A stretch of DNA of 64,000 nt, taken from positions 1,358,333-1,422,332 of the forward strand of contig NZ_CSTD01000001.1 in NCBI RefSeq assembly GCF_001053185.1, read 5' to 3'. This document shows positions 19,121 through 28,817 of the stretch, piece by piece (the first letter of the stretch is position 1; every line of letters begins with the position of its first letter). The notes under the pieces were generated by a model, which made no database searches, was not told where the DNA came from, and saw nothing but the letters and a program-made list of their open reading frames with translations. The stretch comes from Mycobacterium bohemicum DSM 44277 (GTDB lineage: Bacteria; Actinomycetota; Actinomycetes; Mycobacteriales; Mycobacteriaceae). Both the position numbers and the translations under genes were made by a program.

Positions 19121-20881
19121 TCAGGCGTCTAAGCGGGTGAACTCGTCCTGCCGGTAGAGCTCCACACACTGCGACCGCCTGATCTTGCCGCTCGTCGTGA
19201 TGGGAATCGAGCCCGGTGACACCAGCACCAGATCCGCGACTTTGAGTCCGTGCGACTTCGAAATGGCAGACGTCACTTCGCGTTTGACGACGCGCAGCCT
19301 ATCGGCTGCTTCCTCGTCGGACTCGGGGCGCTTCTTGTATTCGATGATGGCGACAAGCTTCTCGATGCCCTTGTCCGGGACCGCGATGGCCGCGCAGCGC
19401 CCGGCGGTGACCTCCTGGATGGTCGCCTCGATGTCGTCGGGAGAATGGTTGCGGCCGTAGACGATCAACAGGTCCTTGATGCGGCCGATGATGTAGAGCT
19501 CGCCGCCGGAGTAGAAGCCCGAATCCCCCGTCCGCAGCCAGGGACCCTCCGGTGTCCCGTCCGACGGATCGACGATCTTCGCGGCGAAAGACGTTGCGGA
19601 TTCTTCCGGCTTGTGCCAATAGCCCAGGGCGACGTTCTCGCCGTGCACCCAGATCTCGCCGACGGTGCCGTCCGCGCACTCGCGCCCCGTGTCAGGATCG
19701 ACGATGCGAACCAACTGCAATTTCGGGGCCCCGTAGCTCACCAGCGGCGTGCCGCTCCCCGTCTCGCAGGGCTCCGCCTGCCCGGCGGGCAGTTTCTCGG
19801 CATCGAAGTGGCCGATTTTTGGCGGTTCGCCCACCTCACGGGTCGCGATGTACACCGTCGCCTCGGCCATGCCGTACGCCGGCCGCAACGCCTTGGCCTG
19901 GAAGTTGAAGGGGGCGAAGCGATCCGCGAACAGCTTGAGCGTCTTGGGCTGCACCCGTTCGCTGCCGTTGAGGATGGTGTGCACCGCGCCGAGGTCGAGC
20001 CCGGCCATCTCCTCGTCGGACGTCTTGCGGACCGTCAGCTCGAAGGCGAAGTTCGGGCCCGCCGAAATCGTCAATCCGTTGTGCGCCAGCAACTGCATCC
20101 AACGCGCCGGACGCTGCAGGTAGCCAACGGGACTGAAGAGCACCGTCGGCACGCCCGCGAGGATCGGCATGATGATACCCAGCAGCAGACCCATGTCGTG
20201 GTACAGCGGGCACCAGGACACCACCCGCAGGCCGGGTGGGGCAACCCCACCCTCGTTGACGAAGAAGTCGCCCATGACCTGCTCGAAGTTGGCGAAGACG
20301 TTCTTGTTCGAGACCATCACGCCGGCGGGCGTGCGTGTGGAGCCGGAAGTGTATTGCAGGTAGACGAATTCGGACTGGTCGCCCGCGGACATCCGGGGCC
20401 TGGGTCCGGCGGGTCGCTGGCGCGAATCCAGATCGAGCAGGTCGAGTTCGACGACCGACGGCGCGGGCTGCCGCTCGTCGCGCCGCACCGCGTCGTTCAC
20501 GCTGTCGATGACGGCCGACGTGGTGAGCACGACCGCGGGCGACGTATCGGCCAGCACCGCGATGGTGCGGTCGTCGTGGGCGCCGCCGTAGGGCACCGAC
20601 AGCGGCACCGCCACCAGACCGGCCTGCAGGGCGCCCAGGAAGCCGACGATGTAGTCCAGCCCCTGGGGTGCCAGGATGAGCGCCCGGTCACCGGTCGATC
20701 CGCTCGACCGGAGTTGCTCACCGAGGCTGAGCACGCGGCGATACAGCTGCGACCATGTCAGGTCGATCGGGACCCCGTCCCAGTCCTGCTCATAGTCGAT
20801 ATAGGTGAACGCCGTGTCATTGGGCTGCAGGCTGGCGCGTTCGCGCAGCACGGCGGGGATGGAAGACTCAACCACGGTCAA
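19121..20881 (-). CDS. fadD25: long-chain fatty acyl-AMP ligase (FAAL; FadD25-type)
   Basis: A 586-residue adenylate-forming enzyme that activates a fatty acid as acyl-AMP and hands it to a polyketide synthase, here the likely starter loader for Pks5. Core motifs: [15 protein letters not shown] (ATP loop), [32 protein letters not shown] and the terminal [11 protein letters not shown] with the conserved lysine. FAAL-type residues after the A8 region suggest a ligase rather than a CoA synthetase. The start is uncertain: homologues begin MSVVESS, matched here by a TTG at 20881 (MTVVESS) with AGG 8 nt upstream. An ATG at 20932 would add 17 unmatched residues. It converges on mmpL12 and diverges from the acyltransferase at 20956. 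Confidence 0.87.
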   Translation of the reverse strand: MTVVESSIPAVLRERASLQPNDTAFTYIDYEQDWDGVPIDLTWSQLYRRVLSLGEQLRSSGSTGDRALILAPQGLDYIVGFLGALQAGLVAVPLSVPYGGAHDDRTIAVLADTSPAVVLTTSAVIDSVNDAVRRDERQPAPSVVELDLLDLDSRQRPAGPRPRMSAGDQSEFVYLQYTSGSTRTPAGVMVSNKNVFANFEQVMGDFFVNEGGVAPPGLRVVSWCPLYHDMGLLLGIIMPILAGVPTVLFSPVGYLQRPARWMQLLAHNGLTISAGPNFAFELTVRKTSDEEMAGLDLGAVHTILNGSERVQPKTLKLFADRFAPFNFQAKALRPAYGMAEATVYIATREVGEPPKIGHFDAEKLPAGQAEPCETGSGTPLVSYGAPKLQLVRIVDPDTGRECADGTVGEIWVHGENVALGYWHKPEESATSFAAKIVDPSDGTPEGPWLRTGDSGFYSGGELYIIGRIKDLLIVYGRNHSPDDIEATIQEVTAGRCAAIAVPDKGIEKLVAIIEYKKRPESDEEAADRLRVVKREVTSAISKSHGLKVADLVLVSPGSIPITTSGKIRRSQCVELYRQDEFTRLDA

Positions 20882-20955
20882 CAGGGTACCTGTGCGGCGA
20901 TCCGTTTCGGCCAAGAACCGAGAGGTCATCACGCGAGCAGGGCCGATGAACTACC

Positions 20956-22302
20956 GTGGAACCGGTGGACAATCGACTCGCGCACATGGACCAGGTGTCC
21001 TATCTGGGGCTGCGGGCGCTTGGCTACGGGGCGCTCGTGCAGTTCAGCTGGATCTACAACCGCCCCGTCGACCTCGACGGATTGCGCCGCTTTCACCACA
21101 ACCTCGGATACGGCTTGCTGGGTCGACGGGTCGAACGGTCCCCGATACCGTTCGCGCGCGACCATTGGGTGGTGTCCAGGGGTCCCCGCGACCTCGATAT
21201 CGCCGAAACACCGCGTCCGCGCGGCGACGTGAGCGCCTGGACCTACGAGCGGGCGTGCAAGCCGATTGATCCCGAGTACGGGCCGAGCTGGCACCTGGGG
21301 GTCCTCCCCCTCGACGACGGCGGCAGCGCGGTCTGCCTGACGGCGTCGCACACGGTGGCCGACGGGCTCGGCTTCCTGCTGGCGATCACCGACGCGGCGA
21401 AGGGGCGCACGCGTCATCTCGGGTATCCGCCGCCCGGCGCGCGCACACGCCGGCGGGCGGTGCTCGAGGACGGTCGGCTGACCGTCGCCTCCACGCCGGA
21501 ACTCGCGCGGGCACTGCGGGCGACGTTGCGGGTCGCGCGCAAGCGGCGCAAGGACGTCACGGCGTCGTTCGCCTCCGGGCTGCCCTCACGACGCGGCGCC
21601 GGTGACGATGAGCCCGTCGTGGTGCCGTCGGTGAGCGCATACGTCGACCTGGCCGAATGGGACGCGCGCGCGAAAAGTCTTGGCGGAAATAGTAATACGT
21701 TGTTCGCGGGATTTGCGGGCCGGCTGGGCGCGCGGGCGGGGCGCGTCGGCGACGACGGAACGGTCACGCTGTCCTTGCCCATCAGCGACCGGACCGAAAA
21801 CGACACGCGCGGAAACGCGATGGTGCTGCCCGTCGCCTCCGTGGACCCCACCCAGCTGGCATCCGACCTCAGCGACATGCGCGTCAAGGCCAAGCAGGCG
21901 TTCGCCGACCTGTCGGACACCTCCGACGATCTGCTGGCCTCGATGCCGCTGACCGCGTTGACACCGAAGTGGGTGGCCCGAAAGGCGGCCGGAGTCGGCC
22001 TGGGCACGGCCCGCCTTCCCGTCGGCTGCTCCAACCTCGGCGCGCAGGACCCGGCGGTCAATCGGCCCGACGGCTCCGACGCCGACTACGCGTCCGGGCG
22101 CTTGGTCGAGCCCGGCATCACCCGGCGCACCCTGGAGCGCATGGGTGGCCAGCTGTTCGTGGTCTCGGGACGGCTGCACGGCAAGTTCTGGATCTCGATC
22201 AACCGCTGGCTGCCCGGTGCGGACAACTCGCTGCCGGCGCTTCGGTCGCTCCTGCTCGACACGCTGGGCGAATTCGAGCTGACCGCCGAGATTCCCGGCT
22301 GA
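20956..22302 (+). CDS. condensation-fold acyltransferase (WS/DGAT/Pap-like), function undefined
   Basis: A 448-residue protein of the chloramphenicol-acetyltransferase-like/condensation superfamily. The active-site motif is SHTVADGLGF (HxxxDG). The domain pattern resembles WS/DGAT-type acyltransferases, with SLPISDRTENDTRGNAM and the DPTQLASDL segment in the second half. It has no signal peptide and may be peripheral at the inner membrane. The GTG start gives MEPVDNRLAHMDQVS and lies 75 bp from the divergent fadD25. Next to FadD25/Pks5/PapA4 it could add a second acyl chain to the LOS trehalose. That is inference, as is any lipid substrate. Confidence 0.72.
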   Translation: MEPVDNRLAHMDQVSYLGLRALGYGALVQFSWIYNRPVDLDGLRRFHHNLGYGLLGRRVERSPIPFARDHWVVSRGPRDLDIAETPRPRGDVSAWTYERACKPIDPEYGPSWHLGVLPLDDGGSAVCLTASHTVADGLGFLLAITDAAKGRTRHLGYPPPGARTRRRAVLEDGRLTVASTPELARALRATLRVARKRRKDVTASFASGLPSRRGAGDDEPVVVPSVSAYVDLAEWDARAKSLGGNSNTLFAGFAGRLGARAGRVGDDGTVTLSLPISDRTENDTRGNAMVLPVASVDPTQLASDLSDMRVKAKQAFADLSDTSDDLLASMPLTALTPKWVARKAAGVGLGTARLPVGCSNLGAQDPAVNRPDGSDADYASGRLVEPGITRRTLERMGGQLFVVSGRLHGKFWISINRWLPGADNSLPALRSLLLDTLGEFELTAEIPG

Positions 22303-22308
22303 ACGGCC

Positions 22309-23079
22309 CTATTCGGAGCCCGAGGCGAGCGAAACGGGGCGGTGCCACTTGCGATCGTGCGCCATGCCGATCTGGCGCATGATGTCCAGCGCCGCCGGCA
22401 GGCCGTGAAGTTTGCGCAATCCCTGCAGCATGGCCAGGTTCGCGCCCACCTCGTACCGCCAGGCGCCGTACCGCACGTTGCCGGTCTTGCGCCCGAAGTG
22501 GTTGATGTAGGCCATCTCCGTGGTGTAGACGCCGAACCCGGCCCGGCGGGCGCGGACGGCGAGGTCGAGGTCGGGTCCCCACCCGTAACGCTTGAAGCTG
22601 ACCAGGTCCATCCCGCCGGTTTCCTGCCAGCACTCCCGCGACACCATGAGCGCCGTCCCCTCGACCGCGGGCACCACCCGATATTGGTGCCGGGGAACGT
22701 AATTCGCGGCATCGGGCTTTTGCGGGTCGGTGGCGTAGGGGAAACCGCGATCGAACATCGGTCCGACGATCCCCGCGTCGGCGGGCAGCCGCGGATCGAG
22801 GAATCCGCCGACGAAACCCTTCGACAGGCGGGTGTCGTTGTTGAGAGTCATCGCGTGGGAATAGCCCTCGGAGAACGCGATTCGAAAGCCGTGTTCGCTG
22901 CCGCCGGTCCAGCCCAGGTTCTCCCCGGGGGTGGTCACCCGCTCGTTGGCGACCTTGGGATAGTCACCTCGGTTGTCGACGATCAGGTACTCCGCGCCCT
23001 CGCGCTCCAGATCACCGACGAGGGCGTGGGTGTATTCGTGCTGTCCGAACACCGGCACCGTGATCAGCAACGAGGACAT
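22309..23079 (-). CDS. wbbL2: GT2-family glycosyltransferase, WbbL2-type
   Basis: A 256-residue GT-A enzyme without membrane segments. The N-terminus is MSSLLITVPVFGQHEYTHA, followed by the nucleotide-binding VDNRG, the ENLGWTGGSEHGF block and the catalytic-metal NNDTRLSKGF region typical of rhamnosyltransferase-like WbbL proteins. A later YGWGPDLDLAVRA holds a likely catalytic acid. It corresponds to Rv1525 in the LOS region of M. tuberculosis. Its stop lies 6 bp past that of the convergent acyltransferase, and it starts 23 bp after the end of the methyltransferase gene at 23103. A close paralogue lies at 26998-27774. A rhamnosyl or deoxyhexosyl donor is likely by family but not proven. Confidence 0.82.
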   Translation of the reverse strand: MSSLLITVPVFGQHEYTHALVGDLEREGAEYLIVDNRGDYPKVANERVTTPGENLGWTGGSEHGFRIAFSEGYSHAMTLNNDTRLSKGFVGGFLDPRLPADAGIVGPMFDRGFPYATDPQKPDAANYVPRHQYRVVPAVEGTALMVSRECWQETGGMDLVSFKRYGWGPDLDLAVRARRAGFGVYTTEMAYINHFGRKTGNVRYGAWRYEVGANLAMLQGLRKLHGLPAALDIMRQIGMAHDRKWHRPVSLASGSE

Positions 23080-23102
23080 GGGTCAACCGTACCGGCGCCG
23101 GC

Positions 23103-23900
23103 TCAATCCTTGACGAAGCAGTAGACCCGGTAGGAGAACAGCCCCAACTCCACCCCGCGGTATAGCCTGCCGCCCTTGACGCCGGAATTGCTGCGGGCGA
23201 AGCGCCGCAGCGGTTTCGGCACGCGGCGGTCGATCAACTCCTGCAGCCGTGGGGTGTTCATCTCCAGCCCGCGCCTGACCTCGTCGTCGATGGACCGCTG
23301 CGACACCTGCCGCAGCGGTGCGGCCGCCAGCGTCGCCTCCCACTCCGGGACCAGGTGCAGCGCGCGCAGGTCGGTGTACAGGAAGTGGCCGCCCGGGCGG
23401 AGCACACGTGCGACCTCGTCGAGAAAGCGGCTCAGGTGCGGGTAGTGGTGCGACGCTTCGACATTGACGACGGCGTCGAACGACTCGTCGGGGAAGGGCA
23501 GATTTTCGGCGTCGCCCTGGACGAAATCCAGCCCGGGCAACTGGTGTCGCTTCTGACAGAAGCGGATGCCCGCCGGATTCAGGTCGAGGCCGGTGTATGA
23601 CGCCGGGTGCTGGCTGCGCGTCAGGTATGAGGCTCCCCCGCCGTGACCGCAGCTGACCTCGAGCACCTTCTTGCCCTCGAGCGGCACCTGGGTGGCCACG
23701 GTGTGGTACAGCTGGATGTAATACCGGTCGGGTTCGTCGGAATCCGCCAACGGCAGGGCCATCGGAGGGTCTTCCTCGTACGCCCAATTGATGAACAGCA
23801 TCTCGTCGGCGCCCATCAGCCGGGTCCCGATCGGATACCCGTACTTCGCGACGAGCTTCATGACGAGCGCGCTGGATCTCACTTGGATGGCAGAAGGCAC
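23103..23900 (-). CDS. SAM-dependent O-methyltransferase (Rv1523 / Rv2952 / GPL Mtf type)
   Basis: A 265-residue class I methyltransferase of the mycobacterial glycolipid family. The [12 protein letters not shown] segment at about residues 36-47 is diagnostic. The SAM-binding motif I is [16 protein letters not shown], then [11 protein letters not shown] and [17 protein letters not shown] (motifs II/III). Relatives methylate phthiotriol or rhamnosyl hydroxyls of glycopeptidolipids, so the likely substrate is an LOS sugar. The GTG start at 23900 gives [12 protein letters not shown]. The region upstream to 24022 holds no gene. It is in the same direction as the glycosyltransferases on either side. 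Confidence 0.85.
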   Translation of the reverse strand: MPSAIQVRSSALVMKLVAKYGYPIGTRLMGADEMLFINWAYEEDPPMALPLADSDEPDRYYIQLYHTVATQVPLEGKKVLEVSCGHGGGASYLTRSQHPASYTGLDLNPAGIRFCQKRHQLPGLDFVQGDAENLPFPDESFDAVVNVEASHHYPHLSRFLDEVARVLRPGGHFLYTDLRALHLVPEWEATLAAAPLRQVSQRSIDDEVRRGLEMNTPRLQELIDRRVPKPLRRFARSNSGVKGGRLYRGVELGLFSYRVYCFVKD

Positions 23901-24022
23901 CGGGTGAGTATGGCAAAGATGGCCGCGCGACGGGGCGATTCGGCCGCGGGGGGATCGTCGGCCACCGAAGTCCCAGCTAGGCGTGCCCTGGCGCGAGGAA
24001 CGGGATGCGCCGGCCGCCGCGA

Positions 24023-25258
24023 TCAGCCGAAGCGCTCACCCCGGGCGGCGGCTTCCAGGAGGTCGGCGGCGGCCGCGACGCTGGCGGGGGCCTTCGTCAT
24101 CCGGGTGGCCACCTGGCGGGCCCGCGTTTGGTACTCCGGGGCGAGTATCCGGCGAAGGTCCTTCACCAGCGACTTGCGGGTGACGCGTGAGAAGCGCCGG
24201 GCGGTGCCCACTTTGAGTCGCTTCACCACCGCCGACCAGATCGGCTGGTCGGACGCGACCCAGAGGATCAGGGTGGGCACCCCCGCGCGCATCCCCGCGG
24301 CGGTGGTGCCGGCGCCGCCGTGGTGGACGACCGCGCGGCAGGTGGGAAAGATCGCGCTGTGGCTCACCGCGCGCACCACCTTCACGCTCTGCGATGCGGG
24401 CAGGTCGGTGAACGCGGTTGCGCCCGAGCAGATCAACGCCCGTTCACCGAGTTCCGCGCAGGCGCCGACGATCATGTCGACCATCTCCGACGGCGACTTG
24501 ACCGGCATGCTGCCGAAGCCGAAGTAGACCGGCGGGGTGCCCGACGCGATCCACGAGGCCACCTCGTCATCGAAATCCGTTGGCAATTCCGCGGTCAGGG
24601 CCCCGACGAAGGGGCGCCGCCCGGCCCATTCCCGCGCCAGGCCGGGAAAACACAGCGCATCGTAGGCCTGCAATTCGAGCGATCCGCGTTCGGCCATCCG
24701 GCGCGAGGCCGGGGTCCTGGCCTCGGGCAGCCCGAGTTCGCGCCGCTGGGCGTCCTCCGCGCGCTTGGTCACGCGCCATTGCGCCCAATCGGTAACCCTC
24801 ATCGTGGATCTCAACAACACCGGCGGCACGATGGAAATCAGATGGCCGTTCGGCCGCATCGGGACGTGATGCCATGCCGCCACCGGGATTCCGTAGTACT
24901 CGGCGACGTTGGCCGCGGACTCCTGGTACGACACACCGGTGAACAGCAGATCGGCCCCGGCCGCCAGCGACTTCAAGGTGTCGCTCACGTCGGCCCAGCG
25001 CTGCAAGACGTGTTCCAGCGCGTCGCGGATCGGCGCGATCGGGTCGTGAATCCGCCAGGGCGTGACGAAGACGTCGGGAATCTCCCCGGTGGGTGGCCCC
25101 AGGGGAACCGCCGCGAGCCCGGTTCCCTCGACGAAACCGACCTGGTCGGGCGGAGCCGCCATCACGACGTCGTGGCCGCGGCGCAGCAGCTCGAGCCCGA
25201 CCGCGGCGCACGGCTCGACGTCACCGCGCGTCCCGCAGCTCGCGAGGGCAAATTTCAT
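24023..25258 (-). CDS. GT1-family glycosyltransferase (Rv1524-like)
   Basis: A 411-residue GT-B enzyme paralogous to the one at 14102-15370. The N-terminus is [21 protein letters not shown]. The donor-site block is [20 protein letters not shown], followed by [17 protein letters not shown]. It has no membrane segments. Two such enzymes in one LOS locus match the Rv1524/Rv1526c pair and suggest successive sugar additions. It shares a direction and probably a transcript with the downstream methyltransferase and WbbL2 genes. The acceptor and the sugar are unknown. Confidence 0.85.
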   Translation of the reverse strand: MKFALASCGTRGDVEPCAAVGLELLRRGHDVVMAAPPDQVGFVEGTGLAAVPLGPPTGEIPDVFVTPWRIHDPIAPIRDALEHVLQRWADVSDTLKSLAAGADLLFTGVSYQESAANVAEYYGIPVAAWHHVPMRPNGHLISIVPPVLLRSTMRVTDWAQWRVTKRAEDAQRRELGLPEARTPASRRMAERGSLELQAYDALCFPGLAREWAGRRPFVGALTAELPTDFDDEVASWIASGTPPVYFGFGSMPVKSPSEMVDMIVGACAELGERALICSGATAFTDLPASQSVKVVRAVSHSAIFPTCRAVVHHGGAGTTAAGMRAGVPTLILWVASDQPIWSAVVKRLKVGTARRFSRVTRKSLVKDLRRILAPEYQTRARQVATRMTKAPASVAAAADLLEAAARGERFG

Positions 25259-25317
25259 TCCGAAGACCTAACCAGCCGGCGCTCAATCAGTTGTCACCCG
25301 GCCGAATGCCGATTGGT

Positions 25318-25977
25318 TCAGTCGGCGGGAAGTTGGTAGACCAGCATGACGTGCGGCACCCGGTAGAGGACGTCGAACCAGTCGAGCGGCAGCGGCGTCT
25401 CGACCACGTTGGTGGAGTTGTCCGCGAGCCAGTCGAGCGCCGTGCGGTAATCGCCGGCCGATTCCAGCCGGTAGGCCACCTTGAACAGCCCGATGTGAAT
25501 CTTGGTCAGCAGCTTGCCGGTCCGCGTCTCGGGCAGGTCCTCGAACGCGATCACGCTGCGCCGGGCGACGCGGCGGCACTCCTTGATCAGGGCCATCGGG
25601 TCGTTGCAGTGATGGAGCACAAAGCTGATGACCACGTGGTCGAACGCGTTGTCCGCAAACGGTATCGACCTGCCGTCGAAGACGCTGAAGTCGATCGGGA
25701 TGCTCCGGGCGTCGTGCACGTCGATGCCGGTCGCCGTCGCGCCGTGCATGTCGGCGAGGAACTTGCAGAGATGACCCGTCTCGCATCCCACGTCGAGGAC
25801 CGTGTCGCCGCGCCCGATGTGGTCGCCCAGCAGCTCGGCCTGGCTTTCCAGTCGCTTGGCGAGAACCCGCGGCGACCACGGAATCAGGGTGGCCTGGGCC
25901 CGCCGCCAGCCGCGCCGCCAGCCCGATGCGGCCGTGCGTCGCGGCCGAATGTCATTGGCAGTGCGTTCGGCAGTCAC
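25318..25977 (-). CDS. class I SAM-dependent methyltransferase
   Basis: A 219-residue protein. Motif I is DTVLDVGCETGHLCKFL, motif II GIDVHDAR, and the post-I region FADNAFDHVVISFVLHH, a UbiE/type-11 pattern. The N-terminal 30 residues are Arg-rich and could be peripheral to the membrane. It is the first gene of the leftward cluster and diverges from the Gap-like gene. Substrate unknown; an LOS glycan hydroxyl or an intermediate is likely by context. The start is the ATG giving MTAERTANDIRPRR, with a purine-rich GGGAGGGGAC just before it. Confidence 0.75.
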   Translation of the reverse strand: MTAERTANDIRPRRTAASGWRRGWRRAQATLIPWSPRVLAKRLESQAELLGDHIGRGDTVLDVGCETGHLCKFLADMHGATATGIDVHDARSIPIDFSVFDGRSIPFADNAFDHVVISFVLHHCNDPMALIKECRRVARRSVIAFEDLPETRTGKLLTKIHIGLFKVAYRLESAGDYRTALDWLADNSTNVVETPLPLDWFDVLYRVPHVMLVYQLPAD

Positions 25978-26180
25978 TTCCGTCCCCTCCCGGAACTCAT
26001 GAGCGTCGCCAGACTAACAGTCGCGATGTCGCAGGTAGGGCGGATTGAGCCAGCGACATTGCGCACTTTCGACGCCGGCCGCAGGGTGATTTTGCCGCGG
26101 GGTGGCGCGCCGGGAAGTGGCCATCAACGAATTCGCCGGTACCGCCGCGGGATCGGTCACGGGAAGGTAACGTTCCCGCC

Positions 26181-26966
26181 ATGTGGAGCACCGTGCTCGT
26201 GCTTGGTCTGATGACCTCGCTCGACCCGCTGCGCTTCGGGATCACCCTCCTGCTCATCTCTCGACCTCGGGTGATCCCGAACCTTTTCGCGTACTGGGTG
26301 GGCGGACTGATGGCGAGCATCCCCGCGTTCGTCGTGCCCCTGGCGGTGCTCCAGTTCGCGCCCTGGCTCACCCAGGCGATGGCCGGCGTTGCCGGCAACC
26401 CCGCGGTCAAGCAGGGCCAGTTCGGCGTCGGTGTCGTCATCCTCACGGTGGCCGCTGTGATGTCGGTGAAGTTCTTCACGCGTCGGCGCTCCGTCGTGCC
26501 GGTGGCCGCGGTCGCGTCCGCCCCCGCGTTGGCGTTGCAGCCCAACATGCCGGCCTTCTTGACGCGCCTGATGGACCGCGCGCGCAATGAGGCGGAGGGC
26601 GGGGCCCCGATCTGGCGGCTGGTCCGCAAGGCCCACGTCGCGTGGGAAGACGGATCGTCCTGGGTGGCCTTCGCCGTCGGCGTCGGAAACGGGCCGCCGC
26701 CGGTCGAATACCTGTTCGTGCTCACCGTCATCCTCGCGTCCGGATACGACCTCGGCGGGCAGATGATCGCCGGCCTCATCTTCGTCGGCGGCATGCTCGC
26801 CATCGTCGAGGGTGTGCTGCTCAGCTACCTGGCCGCGCCGGCGCGGACGCAGGCCGCCATCCTGAAGGTGCACGACTGGGTGCTGGCGCACCGCCGGCAA
26901 TTCCTGGTGGGCCTTTGCGTGCTCGCCGGCTCGTCGCTGGTGGCCGCCGGCATGGGCGCCAGCTGA
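26181..26966 (+). CDS. GAP-family (SfLAP) glycolipid-addressing membrane protein (Rv1517-like)
   Basis: A 261-residue integral membrane protein with about six TM helices: MWSTVLVLGLMTSLDPLRF at the start, then an FAYWVGGLMASIPAF helix, a cytoplasmic loop with PNMPAFLTRLMDRARNE, and the FAVGVGNGPPPVEYLF motif. The DP near residue 16 and GNGPPP are characteristic of the Gap/Sap family needed for surface display of GPL and sulfolipid. It probably works with MmpL12 to move LOS to the surface. It diverges from the methyltransferase at 25318. The 203-bp gap between them has a GGGAA/TTCCC repeat just before the ATG and no other feature I can name. Confidence 0.83.
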   Translation: MWSTVLVLGLMTSLDPLRFGITLLLISRPRVIPNLFAYWVGGLMASIPAFVVPLAVLQFAPWLTQAMAGVAGNPAVKQGQFGVGVVILTVAAVMSVKFFTRRRSVVPVAAVASAPALALQPNMPAFLTRLMDRARNEAEGGAPIWRLVRKAHVAWEDGSSWVAFAVGVGNGPPPVEYLFVLTVILASGYDLGGQMIAGLIFVGGMLAIVEGVLLSYLAAPARTQAAILKVHDWVLAHRRQFLVGLCVLAGSSLVAAGMGAS

Positions 26967-26968
26967 GC

Positions 26969-27006
26969 AAGGCCCTCTAAAGCCCTCCTGAAGCCCTCTA
27001 GGGGCT
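26969..27006. terminator. hairpin with triple GCCCTC repeat between converging genes
   Basis: Three near-copies of AGCCCTCT/C in a row end in the palindrome AGCCC-TCTAG-GGGCT (26992-27006), which overlaps the end of the leftward glycosyltransferase. It is probably the shared transcription end. There is no T-run. Confidence 0.35.
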
Positions 27007-27774
27007 CTCCAGCGGATGGGTCGTGTAGTCGCGCGGAACCTCGTTGTGCCACCTGTCTTCCCGCCGCAATGTCCGCTCCATCGCCAGGGAAGCGCGCCAG
27101 CCGTGCAGCTTCACCAGACCGCGCACCATCGCCAGCCACGCGCCCCACTGGTAGCGCCGCTGCCCGAAATGGACCCTGGCGGTCCGGCCCCCGAAGTGGT
27201 TGATGTAGGCCATCTCCGTCGTGTAGACGCCGAATCCGCGTTCCCGCGCGGCCAACGCCAGGTGCAGGTCCAGGCCCCAGCCGTAGCGGCCGAAGGTGGC
27301 CAGATCCATTCCCCCGACGGCGTCCCAGCATGCACGGGTCATCATCAGCGCCACGCCCTCGACCGCCGGGACGGTCCGGTACTGCGGCCGCGGTCGGTAA
27401 GCCGCCGCTTCGGGCTTGTCGTCCGTCACCTGGCAGGCGAAACCGTCGTCGATCACCGGCCCGACGATCCCGGCATCGGCGGGCAGGCGCGAGTCGAGCA
27501 TGCCGGCGACGAACCCCTTTGACAGGCGGGTGTCGTTGTTCAGGGTCATCGCGTGGGAGTAGCCCTCCGAGAAGCCCGTCCGCAGGCCGAGTTCGCTGCC
27601 CCCCGCCCAGCCCAGATTTTTCCCCGGGGTGAGGACCCGTTCGTTGCCGATCTGGGGATAGTCGCCGCGGTTGTCGACGATCAGGTAGTCGGCGCCCTCC
27701 CGTTCCAGGTCCTCGACCAGGGCGTGGGTGTATTCGTGCTGGCCGAAGACCGGGACGGCGATCAGGAGTGACAC
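26998..27774 (-). CDS. GT2-family glycosyltransferase, second WbbL2-type copy
   Basis: A 258-residue paralogue of the enzyme at 22309-23079 with the same landmarks: AVPVFGQHEYTHALVEDL, the KNLGWAGGSELGL block, NNDTRLSKGFVAG, then a YGWGLDLHLALAA acid motif and the shared TTEMAYINHFGGRTARV. Identity is high through the first 190 residues and falls in the last 60, where acceptor specificity may lie. I placed the start at the GTG at 27774, aligning MSLLIAVPVFG with the paralogue's N-terminus. The frame upstream is unsupported. It probably arose by local duplication and adds a related sugar at another LOS position. Confidence 0.82.
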   Translation of the reverse strand: MSLLIAVPVFGQHEYTHALVEDLEREGADYLIVDNRGDYPQIGNERVLTPGKNLGWAGGSELGLRTGFSEGYSHAMTLNNDTRLSKGFVAGMLDSRLPADAGIVGPVIDDGFACQVTDDKPEAAAYRPRPQYRTVPAVEGVALMMTRACWDAVGGMDLATFGRYGWGLDLHLALAARERGFGVYTTEMAYINHFGGRTARVHFGQRRYQWGAWLAMVRGLVKLHGWRASLAMERTLRREDRWHNEVPRDYTTHPLESP

Positions 27775-27969
27775 GAGCCAACCGTACCGGGCAAGCAAAT
27801 CCGTCGAGGGCGTTTTTGACGGGCGCGGACGCCCCGGGAACGGGGTTCACACTTGCGCGCCGGGAGTTCAGTGAGGTTTGCCATTCGAGGCGCAAAGTAA
27901 CGCTTGACACTGGCCGGGTGGTACACCGCCGCTTCGAGGAGATTTGCCACGCGCGTCGCCGCCCCATTT

Positions 27970-27986
27970 CTGTGAATGCGTCACAG
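27970..27986. promoter_or_regulatory. palindrome CTGTGA-N5-TCACAG before the methyltransferase gene
   Basis: Perfect 6-bp arms resemble half-sites for CRP, but the 5-nt spacer is one shorter than the usual N6. It lies 26 bp before the ATG at 28012. The rest of 27775-28011 includes a TTGACA at 27904 without a well-placed -10. Confidence 0.3.
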
Positions 27987-28011
27987 CGAGCGTCCGTACA
28001 TTGGGGGAGCC

Positions 28012-28788
28012 ATGAGCCACATCGAGCAGGTCGGATTCTTCCAAGCGGTCGTCGAAGCGAACGAGGCCTTCGTCGAGGGCGCCAGCGTGCTCGAAATCGG
28101 GTCGTACGACGTCAACGGAAGCGTTCGTAGCCTGTTTCCGACGGCAGGACGCTACGTGGGCGTCGACCTCGTCGCCGGACCGGGGGTGGACCTGGTCGAG
28201 TTCGCCCACCGGCTCGATCACGACGACGACATTTATGACGTCACCATCTCCAGTGAGTGCTTCGAACACGACCAGCACTGGCCGGAGACGTTCGCCAACA
28301 TGGTGCGCATGACGCGCCCCGGCGGGTTGGTCGCCTTCAGTTGCGCGTCCCGCGGTCGCCCGGAGCACGGGACGGCCCGGACCGACGGGACCCAGTCACC
28401 CGGCACGCATGCGGTCGGGCTGGACTATTACCGGAATCTCCAGACGAGCGACTTCGAGCAGGCGCTGCCGCTGCGGGCAATGTTCTCCGAGTACCGCACG
28501 TGGTCCCTGCGAACGCATTTCGACCTGTACTTCGCCGGCGTCAAAGCCGGCGGCGGCGCCGGGATCTGCGCCTCATTACCCGATGACGCCACGGTGCGGC
28601 GCCTGAAGTCTCTGATGCCGTTGCCGGACAAGGTGGTTCGCGCGCCGCTGCGGATGCTCTCCCGCGTGGTTCCCGAACCGCGGTACCAGTCGATCATCCG
28701 GCCGTACTGGAATCTGTACCTGAGGATGGCCGGCGCCACATCGCCATCGCCGGTGGGCGCGACGCCCTGGGACCCGGTAGTCCTCTAG
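28012..28788 (+). CDS. class I SAM-dependent methyltransferase
   Basis: A 258-residue methyltransferase. Motif I is ASVLEIGSYDVNGSVRSLF, then YVGVDLVAGPGVDLV, followed by TISSECFEHDQHWPETFANM and RPGGLVAFSCASR. This arrangement resembles the Rv1506c/Rv1507c-type proteins near LOS genes. The C-terminal 80 residues lack recognisable motifs. The start is the ATG of MSHIEQVGFF at 28012, with GGGGGAG 3 nt before it. An upstream ATG at 27976 has no such site. It begins a rightward group with the epimerase and a GT-C protein. Substrate unknown. Confidence 0.78.
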   Translation: MSHIEQVGFFQAVVEANEAFVEGASVLEIGSYDVNGSVRSLFPTAGRYVGVDLVAGPGVDLVEFAHRLDHDDDIYDVTISSECFEHDQHWPETFANMVRMTRPGGLVAFSCASRGRPEHGTARTDGTQSPGTHAVGLDYYRNLQTSDFEQALPLRAMFSEYRTWSLRTHFDLYFAGVKAGGGAGICASLPDDATVRRLKSLMPLPDKVVRAPLRMLSRVVPEPRYQSIIRPYWNLYLRMAGATSPSPVGATPWDPVVL

Positions 28789-28817
28789 GCTCCTGCCATG
28801 ATCCGCTGGCCGGCGCT

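Noticed and set aside
19250..21232. 660-codon plus-strand frame over fadD25
   Set aside because: Opposes the FAAL motifs and has no recognisable fold; shadow of the real gene.
27970..27986. Canonical CRP site before the methyltransferase
   Set aside because: The arms fit but the spacer is 5 nt instead of 6, so it is listed only as a palindrome.
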